Shown here in pieces: positions 40,692 to 49,989 of a stretch of 51,122 nt of DNA. A program made the translations under genes and the position numbers. The stretch lies in the NCBI GenBank assembly GCA_016190445.1, contig JACPQL010000024.1, positions 1 through 51,122 on the forward strand. Reading direction: 5' to 3'. The stretch is from Chloroflexota bacterium (lineage in GTDB: Bacteria > Chloroflexota > Dehalococcoidia > Lucifugimonadales > JACPQL01). Below the pieces are notes generated by a model. It saw only the letters and a list, made by a program, of their open reading frames with translations. It made no database searches and was not told where the DNA came from. Numbering within the stretch: position 1 is the first letter of the stretch; each line of letters opens with the position of its first letter.

Positions 40692-41960
40692 TTGTACAAG
40701 GCACCGAGGGGCACGGCAGACATCCTGCCCGCAGAGCAGAGGCACTGGCACTACGTGGAGGAGCGGGCGGTGGCTTTGGCGCGCCGCCACGGCTACCAGC
40801 GCATAGATACGCCCGTCTTCGAGGTGGCGGGGCTGTTCGTGCGCACTGTGGGGCAGGAGACGGACATCGTCCAAAAGGAGATGTACACCTTTGAGGACCG
40901 GGGCGGCGAGGAGATGACCCTGCGACCGGAGGGGACGGCCCCGGTGTGCAGGGCCTACCTGGAGCACGGGATGCACAACCTTCCCCAGCCGGTCCGCCTT
41001 TACTACTTCTGCCCCGTGTTCCGGTACGAACGGCCCCAGTCCGGCAGGTACCGGCAGCACCACCAGTTTGGGGTGGAGGCCCTGGGAGACGCCGACCCTG
41101 CCGTGGACGCCGAGGTCATTGGCATGGCCTGGGGGCTGATGCAGGACTTGGGGCTGCGGGACCTCTCCCTGCTGGTGAACAGCATTGGCGACTCCGCCTG
41201 CCGCCCGGCGTACCTGGACCGCCTCAGAGAATACTATGCCCCACGCCTGGAGGCCTTGTGCCCGGACTGCCGGGCCCGCCACCAGCGTAACCCACTGCGG
41301 CTCCTGGACTGCAAGCGGGAGTCATGCCAGCCCTACGCTCTGGAGGCGCCACGGAGCGCGGACCACCTGTGTCCGGAGTGCCAGGAACACTGGCAAAGCC
41401 TGCTTGGCCATCTCGAAATCCTTGGCATACCCTACCGCCAGGACCACCGCCTGGTGCGCGGGCTGGACTACTACACCCGCACGGTGTTTGAGGTCCACCC
41501 GCAGGAGGAGGGAGGCCAGAGCACCATCTGCGGCGGCGGCCGCTACGACGGTCTCATCCAGGAGCTGGGCGGGCCCCCCACTCCCGGCATCGGCTTTGCC
41601 ACAGGCATGGAGCGCATGGTGCTCAACCTCCAGCGCCAGGGGGTTGCCGTGCCAGCGGAGGCGCCGCGACCCATCGCCATCGCCCACATGGGTCCAGCGG
41701 GCCAGAGAGAGGCCATTCGCCTGGCCCGCAGGCTCCGCTCCGCAGGACTCACCGTGGTGGTGACGCCGGCCGCCAGGAGCCTGAAGGCCCAGATGCGCCA
41801 CGCCTCAGCCATGGGCGCTGCCGTGACCCTGATACTGGGTGAAGAGGAGATCAGGAAGGCCGAGGTCACCCTGCGGGATATGGACGCCGGTCGCCAGGAA
41901 TCCGTCCCAGTGGAAGGCCTGGAGGCGCGACTGGCAGAATGCACCCCACGCCCACAGTAG
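40692..41960 (+). CDS. hisS: Histidyl-tRNA synthetase
   Basis: A class II synthetase of 422 residues. Motif 2 is FRYERPQSGRYRQHHQFG, and the histidine-binding segments are GLDYYTRTVFEV and CGGGRYDGL. TLRPEGTAPVCRAYLE is also diagnostic. The anticodon-binding domain is C-terminal (IAIAHMGPAGQREAIRLARRL). The start taken is the TTG that opens (M)YKAPRGTADILP, where family members begin; a TTG five codons earlier is possible. The frame is open far upstream only because it runs antisense to rel. Confidence 0.95.
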   Translation: MYKAPRGTADILPAEQRHWHYVEERAVALARRHGYQRIDTPVFEVAGLFVRTVGQETDIVQKEMYTFEDRGGEEMTLRPEGTAPVCRAYLEHGMHNLPQPVRLYYFCPVFRYERPQSGRYRQHHQFGVEALGDADPAVDAEVIGMAWGLMQDLGLRDLSLLVNSIGDSACRPAYLDRLREYYAPRLEALCPDCRARHQRNPLRLLDCKRESCQPYALEAPRSADHLCPECQEHWQSLLGHLEILGIPYRQDHRLVRGLDYYTRTVFEVHPQEEGGQSTICGGGRYDGLIQELGGPPTPGIGFATGMERMVLNLQRQGVAVPAEAPRPIAIAHMGPAGQREAIRLARRLRSAGLTVVVTPAARSLKAQMRHASAMGAAVTLILGEEEIRKAEVTLRDMDAGRQESVPVEGLEARLAECTPRPQ

Positions 41961-42053
41961 AAGCTGTTCGGAAAATCCTCACCCCCCAGGAATGCATTTC
42001 CGAACGGCCTGTAGGCAGCCCTCGGACCCGTGCCCTTAATTCAGTCTGGCAGG

Positions 42054-43244
42054 CTAGCTGAACACCAGGTTCAAAGTCTCAAACTTGCTGGCGCGCCAGG
42101 TGACCGTCTGCTGCGCCTTCAGGCCGTCCATCCAGAACTCCACCGTCCCCTGGTCGTAGCGTCCGCTGAGGGGTCCCACCACTACGGCGTACTGTCCCGC
42201 CGTCTGAAGCTCCACCGAGAACCAGAGGTCGGGCAGCCCCGACTTTTGGAGGCGAGCGTACAGGCGCAGTCCAACAGGCGCTGCCTGGCCTTGCAAGCTG
42301 ACCGTCCCGCTGTACTGGGATGGCAGAGGGGGTGGGGAGCCCGGGTCTCCCACATTGGGGCCCGGCCGGGGAATGATCTGGACCACGCCTGCTTCCAGGT
42401 CTGGCAGCACGCGCTTGGCCGAGGTGATGGTTATGGCGTACGCCCCCTGAAGCACTGGAATCCCCGCCTCCACCGCCGCCTCGTCGCTCATCCGGATGGC
42501 CATAACCTCGCCCCTGGCGTTCACCAGCGGTCCACCCTGGGTGCCCTTGCGGAAGAGAGAAGCGGTCTCCACATAGCGCACGCCCGTTTCAAAGTCCTGG
42601 CGAATGCCACTGACGGGGGCGCTCACTATCAGCGGTCGCGTGGGGCGGTCCTCGGGATAGCCCAGGACCGCCAGTTCGTTGCCCACCGACAGCGCTTCCG
42701 AGTCACCCAGCACCGCCGCCGTCAGGCCGTCAGGCGTCACCTCCACCAGCGCCAGGTTCCGCCGGTCGTCCCGCCCGCGGACCCATCCGGTCAGCACAGT
42801 GCCGTCCGGTCTTACCACACTTACCAGCGGCGAGGCACCCAACTCCCGGCTGGTGGTGAGCACCAGGCCCTTCTCTGCGTCAATGACGACCCCTGACCAC
42901 TGCACGCCACCGACCTCCAGCCGCACCAGCGAGGGCAACACCTTTTCGATGCCCGCCTCCAGCCTCGGCGTGGGCGTGGGCGTAGGTATGGGCGTGGGCG
43001 TGGGCGTGGGTATGGGCGTGGGGGTAGGCGTGGGTATTGGGGTAGGTGTAGGGGTGGGCGTAGGCGTAGCGGTAGGCGTAGGCGTGGGTACGGGCGTGGG
43101 TGTAGCAGTCGGCGTGGGCGTGGGAGTGAACGTGGGCGTAGGAATTGGTGTGGCCGTAGGTGTGGGCGTGGGGGCCACGCACCCGGCCACAGCCAGTACC
43201 GCTAGGGCCAGGATAACAGAGAGGATCAGTCCGCGCGTACTCAT
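42054..43244 (-). CDS. Lipoprotein with TPTP linker and degenerate trypsin-like (DegP-fold) domain
   Basis: A 396-residue protein. A lipobox (LAVAGC, Cys22) is followed by ~70 residues of T-P repeats and then a domain that follows the DegP/HtrA layout. The catalytic positions are changed. The His strand reads VLTTSREL instead of the usual T-N-x-H-V. The Asp strand reads NLALVEV instead of D-L-A. The Ser loop reads GTQGGPLVN instead of G-N-S-G-G-P. It is therefore probably an inactive protease fold used for binding. The C-terminal ~110 residues form a separate beta-rich domain. It is read toward hisS and away from prfA. Confidence 0.85.
   Translation of the reverse strand: MSTRGLILSVILALAVLAVAGCVAPTPTPTATPIPTPTFTPTPTPTATPTPVPTPTPTATPTPTPTPTPIPTPTPTPIPTPTPTPIPTPTPTPRLEAGIEKVLPSLVRLEVGGVQWSGVVIDAEKGLVLTTSRELGASPLVSVVRPDGTVLTGWVRGRDDRRNLALVEVTPDGLTAAVLGDSEALSVGNELAVLGYPEDRPTRPLIVSAPVSGIRQDFETGVRYVETASLFRKGTQGGPLVNARGEVMAIRMSDEAAVEAGIPVLQGAYAITITSAKRVLPDLEAGVVQIIPRPGPNVGDPGSPPPLPSQYSGTVSLQGQAAPVGLRLYARLQKSGLPDLWFSVELQTAGQYAVVVGPLSGRYDQGTVEFWMDGLKAQQTVTWRASKFETLNLVFS
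42963..43172. repeat. Degenerate hexanucleotide tandem repeat encoding T-P repeats
   Basis: Repeats of the GTGGGC/GTAGGC type on the plus strand encode about 35 Thr-Pro units with occasional A, I, V or F. This forms a rigid extended linker between the lipid anchor and the folded domain. The number of units may vary between strains. Confidence 0.85.
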
Positions 43245-43391
43245 ATCGCTTCACCGCTCCATGCAGGATATATGCGGGCCCGCACTCTCTCCGAGTGGAG
43301 GTGTGCGCCCGAAGACACAAATATCGTTGTGCATTCTATCGCGCCGCCCGCCATAATGCCAAGGGGGGTCTCCGCATCTCTGTCGGCAGAA

Positions 43392-43400
43392 TGGTATACT
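43392..43400 (+). promoter_or_regulatory. Extended -10 promoter element of prfA
   Basis: TGGTATACT is an extended -10 box about 97 bp before the prfA start; the -35 region is weak. Confidence 0.45.
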
Positions 43401-43496
43401 CGAAACGAGGGGCGGCTGGGAAATGACGTTTTCCCGCCCCCTCTTCCCTTTCTCAGCAGGTGGGAGCCATACCAAGGACCAAGCGAGGGCCGGTGC

Positions 43497-44564
43497 GTGC
43501 TGGACAGATTACGGGCAACAGAGCGCAGATACGAGGAGATAGAGAGCCTCATGGCACAGCCAGAGGTGGCGGCGGACTTTGAGCGGGTGACCGAGCTAGC
43601 CCGGGAACGCGCCTCTCTGGAGGAGGTGGTCAGCATCTACCGAGAGTTCAGCAGGGTAGAGCAGGCGGTTCAGGAGGCGCAGGAGGTGCTGCAAGAGGGC
43701 GATCCTGACCTTTCGGCGCTGGCCCGAGAAGAGCTGCCTCAGCTTCAGGAGAGGCGGGTCGGGCTGGAGCAGCGGCTGAGGATGGCGCTGCTGCCCAGGG
43801 ACCCCAACGACGATAAGGACGTCATCATGGAGATCCGCGCCGGGACCGGAGGCGAGGAGGCGGCGCTCTTTGCAGCGGAGCTCTACCGCATGTACGTCCG
43901 CTATGCCCAGAACCGTGGCTGGAAGCCGGAGTTGATAGACGCTAACGAGACCGGCATCGGGGGGTTGAAGGAGGTTGTGTTCGAGGTGCACGGCAAGGGC
44001 GCCTACAGCCACCTGAGGCAGGAGAGCGGCGTGCACCGGGTGCAGCGCGTGCCCGCCACCGAGGCGTCGGGGCGCATTCACACCTCCACCGCCACGGTGG
44101 CTGTGCTGCCGGAGGCCGACGAGGTGGACATCCAACTGAAGCCGGAGGAGCTGCGCATAGACATCTTCCACTCTGGCGGCGCCGGCGGCCAGAACGTCAA
44201 CAAGGTGGCCACGGCAGTGCGCATCACCCATCTTCCCACGGGCATCGTGGCGGTGTGCCAGGACGAGCGCTCCCAACTCCGCAACAAGACCAAGGCCCTG
44301 GCAGTGATCCGCTCGCGCCTGCTCCAGCAGAAGATGCAACGCCAGCAGGAGGAGACCGCCAGCACACGCCGCGCCCAGGTGGGCACGGGAGAGCGATCAG
44401 AGAAGGTCCGCACCTACAACTTCCCCCAGGACCGGGTGACCGACCACCGCTTGGGCGTGTCAGTGTACGGCATCCCCCGCATCCTGGCCGGTGAGCTAGA
44501 CCAGTTCATTGACGCCCTCATAGCGGACGAGCAGGCCAGGAAGATGGAAGAGGCAATGGTGTGA
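43497..44564 (+). CDS. prfA: Peptide chain release factor 1
   Basis: RF1 recognises UAA and UAG. From the GTG of (M)LDRLRATERRYEE, behind GAGGG, it has 355 residues. The GGQ motif is in GAGGQNVNKV, and the stop-codon recognition loop around PATEASGRIH carries a P-A-T-type tripeptide, which identifies RF1 rather than RF2. The next gene, prmC, overlaps the stop as GTGA and methylates the GGQ glutamine. Confidence 0.95.
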   Translation: MLDRLRATERRYEEIESLMAQPEVAADFERVTELARERASLEEVVSIYREFSRVEQAVQEAQEVLQEGDPDLSALAREELPQLQERRVGLEQRLRMALLPRDPNDDKDVIMEIRAGTGGEEAALFAAELYRMYVRYAQNRGWKPELIDANETGIGGLKEVVFEVHGKGAYSHLRQESGVHRVQRVPATEASGRIHTSTATVAVLPEADEVDIQLKPEELRIDIFHSGGAGGQNVNKVATAVRITHLPTGIVAVCQDERSQLRNKTKALAVIRSRLLQQKMQRQQEETASTRRAQVGTGERSEKVRTYNFPQDRVTDHRLGVSVYGIPRILAGELDQFIDALIADEQARKMEEAMV

Positions 44565-45472
44565 CCTCTCTGGTCAACGTGCTTCGGGACGCACAGCGCT
44601 CCCTGGAGTCCGTAGGCATACCTGACGCCCGAATAGAGGCCGAGGTCCTGCTCACAGTTACCCTGGACCTGGACCGAGCTGCCCTCTACGCCTGCCTGAA
44701 CGTTTTCATTGCTCCCGAGAAGGTAGCCGCGGTGCATAGGCTGCTGGAGCGGCGGTTGCGGCGGGAGCCCCTGGCACATATCGTGGGGCGACGAGAGTTC
44801 TTTGGCCTGGATCTCGAGGTGGGGCCCGCGGCGCTGGTCCCCCGGCAGGAGACGGAGACCCTGGTGGAGGAGGCGCTGAAGGCGGCCTGCCAGCGGGGCG
44901 GGAGCTGCGCCATCGCCGATGTGGGCACCGGATGCGGGGCCATCGCCGTGGCGCTGGCGGTACACCTGCCAGCGGCCCGTCTCTACGCCACCGACATCTC
45001 GCCGGAGGCCCTGAGGCTGGCCCGGGCCAACTGCCTCCGCCACGGGGTTGGCGAAAGGGTGGCGCTTCTGGAGGGAGACCTGCTGGCACCCCTTCCAGAG
45101 CCGGTGGACCTGGTTGTGGCCAACCTGCCCTACGTGCCCACGGCGGAGATAGACACTCTACAGCCGGAGGTGCGCCTCCACGAGCCGCGCATAGCCCTGG
45201 ACGGCGGCCCCGACGGCCTGGACGTCATCCGGAGGCTGCTGTGCCAGGCGCCGCGCTGGCTGGATGCCGGCGGTGCCCTTCTTCTTGAGATAGACCCACA
45301 CCAGGTGTGCGGTGTCCTGGAGACAGCCCACGCCAGCTTTCCGGGCGCTGCCCTGCGGACCATCCGAGACTTGGCGGGAAGGGAGCGGGTGGTGGTGATC
45401 GAGGTGGCACCTCATGCCAAATCCACCACGGTGGCGCCTTCGCCGCCCCGTTCCGGCTCGGCGGCGGCGTAA
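44561..45472 (+). CDS. prmC: Release factor glutamine methyltransferase
   Basis: PrmC N5-methylates the GGQ glutamine of release factors. It has 303 residues. The SAM motif is ADVGTGCGAIAVAL, and the N-terminal helical domain that binds the factor contains REPLAHIVGRREFFG and LVPRQETE. The active-site motif reads NLPY where N-P-P-Y is usual. The GTG start overlaps the prfA stop by 4 bp. Its 3' end overlaps the convergent mutS2 by about 60 bp, and its last ~20 residues are non-conserved. Confidence 0.94.
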   Translation: MTSLVNVLRDAQRSLESVGIPDARIEAEVLLTVTLDLDRAALYACLNVFIAPEKVAAVHRLLERRLRREPLAHIVGRREFFGLDLEVGPAALVPRQETETLVEEALKAACQRGGSCAIADVGTGCGAIAVALAVHLPAARLYATDISPEALRLARANCLRHGVGERVALLEGDLLAPLPEPVDLVVANLPYVPTAEIDTLQPEVRLHEPRIALDGGPDGLDVIRRLLCQAPRWLDAGGALLLEIDPHQVCGVLETAHASFPGAALRTIRDLAGRERVVVIEVAPHAKSTTVAPSPPRSGSAAA

Positions 45473-47823
45473 GACCTGGCGGCGGCGTGGGTGCTCAGGT
45501 GCCTCCAGATGGCCTGGCGCAGCGCCCCACTGCCACGCCCGTGCACCACGCGGACGCGAGTCCTGCCGCGGGCCAGCGCCTGGTCCAGGAAACGGTCAAG
45601 CTGCTCCAGGGCCTCCTGGACACGCAGGCCCCGCAGGTCCAGGTCCGGCTCAGGCCCCGTGAGCTGATTGTCGGGGCTCAGGGTCACCCGAACGGGGACC
45701 TCGGGCTGGGCAGGCGCCTCACCCCGCTTGCGCAACTGGCCCGCGTCCAGCGAGAGGCGGGCCTGCCCCACTCGTACCTCCACCCGCCCCCGGCCGTCGG
45801 GCGGGGAGAGCACCTGGCCCACCAGCCCCAGGCCACCTACCTGCACCAGGTCTCCCGCCCGCAGCGAGGGGCGGCCGGGGCCGGGTGGTGTGGGGTGCCA
45901 TGGCCGGCCCCGCAACTGGCGTTGCACCTGGGCCACCTCCTCCCGTGCCCCTTGCACCTGAGCACCTCGCGGCTCTCCCCACGCGGCGGCGGCCTCGGCG
46001 CGGCGGAGCCTGGCGAGGACCTCCTGGGCGCGGGCCTGGAGATCATGCCTGGTCTCGTCCAGCAACTGGCCCTGTCTGTCGGATAGCTCCTCCACGCGCC
46101 TCTCCAGCTCCTGCGCCAGCTCCTGAGCCCTGACGCCGGCCGCCTCGGCCTCCTGGGACCGGGCACGGGCAGCCTGTTGCTCCCGCTGGAGGTCCACCAG
46201 CAGCGCCTCGGTGCGAAGGTGCGCCGGGTCCATCAGCTCCCTGGCCCGCTGGAGCACGTTCTGGGAGAGCCCTATCCTGTCGCTCACCTCCATGGCGTAG
46301 CTCCTGCCTGGGAGTCCCATGGTCACGCGGTAGGTGGGACGAAGGGTCACCGGGTCCAGGTCCACGCTGGCGTTGCCCATGCCCGAATGCTCTCCCGCGA
46401 AGGCAGCCACGTTTCGATGGTGGGTGGTGGCCACCGTAGCGACGCCCCTCTCTGCCAGGTGGGAGAGGATGGCCTTGGCCAGGGCGGAGCCCTCCTCGGG
46501 GTCGGTGCTGGTACCCAGCTCGTCCAGGAGCACCAGGGAGTGGCCGGTGGCAAGCGACAGGACCTGGACGATGTTGCGCATGTGGGAGCTGAATGTGGAG
46601 AGGGACTGCTCGATATCCTGCTGGTCACCGATGTCGGCGTAGATGCCGTCGAAGACCGGCAGGCGCGTGGCGGGCGAGGCTGGCAGGTGGAGGCCAGCCT
46701 GGTGCATGAGGGCCAGCAGCCCCAGGGTCTTCATGGCCACCGTCTTGCCGCCGGTGTTGGGCCCCGTGATAACCAGGACTGGCCTGTCGGGTGGCAGGTG
46801 CAGGGTCACGGGCACCACCTCGCCCTTGAGCAGCGGGTGTCTGCCCTGCTCCAGCCGCACATTGCGAGCGCCGCGTTCCGCCGCCTGCGGCGCCACGCCG
46901 CCCTGGGATCGGGCCAGGCGCGCCTTGGCCAGCGCCAGGTCCAGGCGCGCCGCCAGCTCCAGGCCCTGGAGTATCTCCTGGTGATGGCGGCCCACCATGG
47001 TCGAAAGGGCACGCAGCACCCTGAGCGACTCCTGCTCCTCCTCCAGCACCAGTTCTCGCCAGGCGTTGCACAGTCGGACGGTGGAGAAAGGCTCGATGAA
47101 CAGCGTGGCGCCGGAGTCCGAGATGTCGTGCACGATGCCGGGTAGCCGTTCCCGCATCTCCGCCTTCACGGGCAACACCAGCCGCCCGCCCCGGACGGTC
47201 ACGAAGGAGTCCTGGAGCACCGCCTGCCCCAGCGGCGACTGGGCCAGGCGGTTGAGCGCCTCCGTGGCGCGCTGGTAGGCGGCCCTGCTCTGATTCCGCA
47301 GCAAGCCCAGGTAGGGGCTGGCATCGTCGGCCACCTCGCCGCTGGCGGTGATCTGGCTGGCGATCTCCTGGCCCACCCGGCGCAGGTCTGGTATGTTGCG
47401 CACCAGCCCCCGCAGCAGGGATGTGCGGCTGGCGAGGCCGCGCACCGAGCCCCGGGCCCGCACCACCACCTCCATCGCCTGTTGTACCTTCAGCAGCTCC
47501 TCGCCGCTGAGCACGCCGCCCCGGGCAGCCCTCTGGAGCAACGGCCTCACATCCGGGCAGCCCGAGAGGTCCACGTCACCCACTTGAGAGAGCAATGCAC
47601 ACGCCTCCGAAGTCTCTTGCTGGAGGCGGGCCACCGTCTCCGGGTCATAGGCAGGGGCCAGGGATTGCGCCAGCTCCCTGGCAAGGTGCAGCGTGGTGTG
47701 CTGCGCCAGCCGCTCTCGGACCCTGGGGAACTCCAGAAGCTCCAGAGAACGCTGTCTCAGGTCAGGAAGCGGCACGGAGGCGCCAGTCTGAGAATTGCTC
47801 GGCGATGGCAGCTCTGTCTCCAT
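45412..47823 (-). CDS. mutS2: Endonuclease MutS2
   Basis: MutS2 is a MutS-family ATPase-nuclease that limits recombination or acts on collided ribosomes. It has 803 residues. Walker A is GPNTGGKT, and Walker B lies in LVLLDELGTSTDPEEG. There is no MutS mismatch-binding domain I. The coiled-coil linker is rich in A, E and Q. The C-terminal Smr nuclease domain has LDLRGLRVQEALEQLD and VVHGRGSGALRQA. This length and order are normal. The 3' end overlaps prmC. Confidence 0.95.
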   Translation of the reverse strand: METELPSPSNSQTGASVPLPDLRQRSLELLEFPRVRERLAQHTTLHLARELAQSLAPAYDPETVARLQQETSEACALLSQVGDVDLSGCPDVRPLLQRAARGGVLSGEELLKVQQAMEVVVRARGSVRGLASRTSLLRGLVRNIPDLRRVGQEIASQITASGEVADDASPYLGLLRNQSRAAYQRATEALNRLAQSPLGQAVLQDSFVTVRGGRLVLPVKAEMRERLPGIVHDISDSGATLFIEPFSTVRLCNAWRELVLEEEQESLRVLRALSTMVGRHHQEILQGLELAARLDLALAKARLARSQGGVAPQAAERGARNVRLEQGRHPLLKGEVVPVTLHLPPDRPVLVITGPNTGGKTVAMKTLGLLALMHQAGLHLPASPATRLPVFDGIYADIGDQQDIEQSLSTFSSHMRNIVQVLSLATGHSLVLLDELGTSTDPEEGSALAKAILSHLAERGVATVATTHHRNVAAFAGEHSGMGNASVDLDPVTLRPTYRVTMGLPGRSYAMEVSDRIGLSQNVLQRARELMDPAHLRTEALLVDLQREQQAARARSQEAEAAGVRAQELAQELERRVEELSDRQGQLLDETRHDLQARAQEVLARLRRAEAAAAWGEPRGAQVQGAREEVAQVQRQLRGRPWHPTPPGPGRPSLRAGDLVQVGGLGLVGQVLSPPDGRGRVEVRVGQARLSLDAGQLRKRGEAPAQPEVPVRVTLSPDNQLTGPEPDLDLRGLRVQEALEQLDRFLDQALARGRTRVRVVHGRGSGALRQAIWRHLSTHAAARSYAAAEPERGGEGATVVDLA

Positions 47824-47870
47824 TACGCCATCATTCTACCGCGGTGCCAGCCCGTGCCACAAAGAGGGTG

Positions 47871-48836
47871 TCAGAAAGGCGCCAGGACCTCCCGGAGCTG
47901 CGGGAGGGAGATATTTCCTCCGCTCACCACACACACCACCTTCTTGCCCTGCCACCGGTCCTGGTACTTGAGGGCTGCCGCCAGGGAGGCTGCGCCTGCT
48001 CCCTCGGCCAGGGTGTGCGCCTTCTCCAGGAGGAGGACGATGGCGCGGCGTATCTCCGCGTCGCTCACCAGCACAAAGTCGGCCAGCATCCCTCGCAGGA
48101 TGCCCTGGGTCAGCTCAAAGCCGAAGCGCGTGGCCAGGCCCTCGGCGAAGGTCTCCATCCGGTCCTCCACCAGGGAGCCCTCCTTCCAGGAGCGGTAGGC
48201 GGCTGGCGCCTGCTCCGACTGGACGCCGATGACCTGAACAGCCGGATTGATGGCCTTGGCCACGATGCAAGTGCCGCAGGCGCCACTGCCCCCGCCCACG
48301 GGCACCACAATGACGTCCACGTCGGGCAGGTCCTCCATAATCTCCAGGGCGTAGGTCCCCACACCGGCGATGAGCAGGGGCTCGTTGGCGGAATGGATGT
48401 AGGTGAGGCCCCTCTCCTGGGCCATCCTCTCTACGTGCTCCCTGGCCTCGTCGAAGTCCTTCCCTTTCAAGACCAGTTCGGCCCCCAGATTACGCATGGA
48501 CTCGACCTTGGCGGGGTTGGCTCCTACCGCGGGAGCCACGATGACGGCGTGCGCGCCAAACAGCCGCGAGGCGTAGGCCACGGACTGGCCGTGGTTGCCA
48601 GTGGAGGCAGTGATGACGCCCCGGCGCCTCCGCTCCGGGTCCAGGTGGGCCATGTAGTTCACGCCTCCCCGGACCTTGAAGGCGCCCAGGAGCTGATGGT
48701 TCTCGTGTTTCAGGTACAACTGCGCGCCCGCCAGGTCGCTCAGCGAGGGATAGTGATAGAGGGGGGTGCGTGGCAAGTACCGGGACACCACCTGCCTCGC
48801 GGCGAGCACGTCTTTGAAGGTGGGTCGCTCCATCAT
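47871..48836 (-). CDS. Threonine/serine dehydratase-like PLP enzyme
   Basis: A fold type II PLP enzyme of 321 residues. The PLP lysine is in LGAFKVRGGVNY, the phosphate loop is STGNHGQSVAYASRL, and the glycine-rich loop is VPVGGGSGACG. These match catabolic threonine dehydratase and serine racemase-like enzymes. It lacks the ACT-like regulatory domain of biosynthetic IlvA, so a catabolic or broad serine/threonine deaminase is more likely. Two adjacent ATG codons are possible starts. A REP-like repeat lies upstream. Confidence 0.9.
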   Translation of the reverse strand: MMERPTFKDVLAARQVVSRYLPRTPLYHYPSLSDLAGAQLYLKHENHQLLGAFKVRGGVNYMAHLDPERRRRGVITASTGNHGQSVAYASRLFGAHAVIVAPAVGANPAKVESMRNLGAELVLKGKDFDEAREHVERMAQERGLTYIHSANEPLLIAGVGTYALEIMEDLPDVDVIVVPVGGGSGACGTCIVAKAINPAVQVIGVQSEQAPAAYRSWKEGSLVEDRMETFAEGLATRFGFELTQGILRGMLADFVLVSDAEIRRAIVLLLEKAHTLAEGAGAASLAAALKYQDRWQGKKVVCVVSGGNISLPQLREVLAPF

Positions 48837-48878
48837 CCGCCCACGTTTCTCACTGCTACAGCGCATCCCGAAATGCAG

Positions 48879-48954
48879 GCTCGTCCTTCGACAGGTCCGA
48901 CTCCGTCGAGAGTCTCGATGAGCGAAGCCTCATCGGACTTGTCGAACCATGAGC
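48879..48954. repeat. REP-like palindromes
   Basis: GCTCGTCCTTCGACAGGTCC is followed by a CGACTCCGTCGAG stem and CTTGTCGAACCATGAGC. It belongs to the family seen in the trp operon and lies between the dehydratase and the isocitrate-lyase-like gene. Confidence 0.8.
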
Positions 48955-49001
48955 GGGTGACTGGGTCCCAGCATTATGGAAGGTATTACGAGGACGGGGC
49001 A

Positions 49002-49949
49002 TTAAGCGCGCCGGCCTGGCTCGTAGAGGCCCAGGGACTGCTGGTAGCGCTCCTGGACATCCCAGGGGAGGTACTTCTCCTCCATCTCCCGGACATCGCC
49101 GAAGCCCAGCAGGTCGAATAGCTTCAACCCCGCCAGAGGGTGGTCCCTGGTGCGCTTCTCCAGGTCTATCTCCGCCTGCACGCCCCTGCGGCGGAAGTCT
49201 TGCAGAAAGTCCCAGGCGGCGATGTAGCCCGCCCGGGCGGCCAGCCGGGAGAAGAAGGCCGCGGCCAGCCCCATGGCCTGCATCTCCTCCAGGGTGGGAT
49301 GCGGCTGAATGGCGTACAGGGTGCTCATGAGTGGGCCGTCCACGGCGCGGCGGACCTCCGCCACCTCCTCTTTGCTCTGGGGGCCCTCCACATACACCAC
49401 GTCCACCCCTGCCTTCTTGTACGCCTGGGCGCGGCGGATGGCCTCCTCCAGGCTGCCGCCGGAGGCGCCCCGCGCATCGGTGCGAGCGGCGATGACGAAG
49501 TCCGGGTCCAACTCCCGCTTGGCGTCCACCGCCGCCCGGTACTTGCCCACCGCCTCCTCCAGGGAGATGACCTCTTTGCCCTTGACGAAGCCACACCGCT
49601 TTGGGGCCACCTGATCCTCCAGGTGGATGCCCGCCGCTCCCGCCTGGATGAACTCCTGCACCGTCCTCCGCACGTTCACGGCGTTGCCGTAGCCGGTATC
49701 GGCGTCGGCGAAGAGTGGGATGGAGACAGCGTTGGCCATGTAGGCCGCGTTGCGCACCATCTCCGTCATGGTGATGAGCCCCGCGTCCGGCATGCCCAGG
49801 ATGTGGGCCGAGGTCATGGAGCCGGACATGTAGGCCGCCTCGAGCCCTGCGGCCTCCGCCAATCGGGCGTGCAGAGCACACCCGCCTCCCGCCAGGACGA
49901 AGATCTCCTTGCGGTGGAACAGCTCCATCAGCCGCGTGGTCTTCTTCAT
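49002..49949 (-). CDS. Isocitrate lyase/PEP mutase-family enzyme
   Basis: A 315-residue TIM-barrel enzyme of the PEP mutase/isocitrate lyase superfamily. The metal-binding segment is FADADTGYGN, and the catalytic loop is LEDQVAPKRCGFVKGKEV, with K-R-C-G in place of the K-K-C-G-H of 2-methylisocitrate lyase. Other markers are ARTDARGAS and YVEGPQSKEE. Oxaloacetate decarboxylase, 2,3-dimethylmalate lyase or a related C-C lyase are possible. The ATG start has GAGGGGGTG upstream; a GTG three codons earlier overlaps that site. It follows the acyl-CoA synthetase gene by 40 bp. Confidence 0.9.
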   Translation of the reverse strand: MKKTTRLMELFHRKEIFVLAGGGCALHARLAEAAGLEAAYMSGSMTSAHILGMPDAGLITMTEMVRNAAYMANAVSIPLFADADTGYGNAVNVRRTVQEFIQAGAAGIHLEDQVAPKRCGFVKGKEVISLEEAVGKYRAAVDAKRELDPDFVIAARTDARGASGGSLEEAIRRAQAYKKAGVDVVYVEGPQSKEEVAEVRRAVDGPLMSTLYAIQPHPTLEEMQAMGLAAAFFSRLAARAGYIAAWDFLQDFRRRGVQAEIDLEKRTRDHPLAGLKLFDLLGFGDVREMEEKYLPWDVQERYQQSLGLYEPGRRA

Positions 49950-49989
49950 CCGAGTCACCCCCTCACGCTCTCCGACCTACGGCGTCGCG

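Noticed and set aside
38433-41960. Very long plus-strand reading frame (1,175 codons)
   Set aside because: Its first two thirds are antisense to rel and have no recognisable domains. Only the last 423 codons are real, as hisS.
42963-43172. CRISPR-like regular repeats
   Set aside because: The units are 6-12 bp with no spacers and encode a T-P linker in a real protein.
47595-49121. Plus-strand reading frame of 508 codons
   Set aside because: It is antisense to mutS2 and the dehydratase; the composition is that of a shadow frame.
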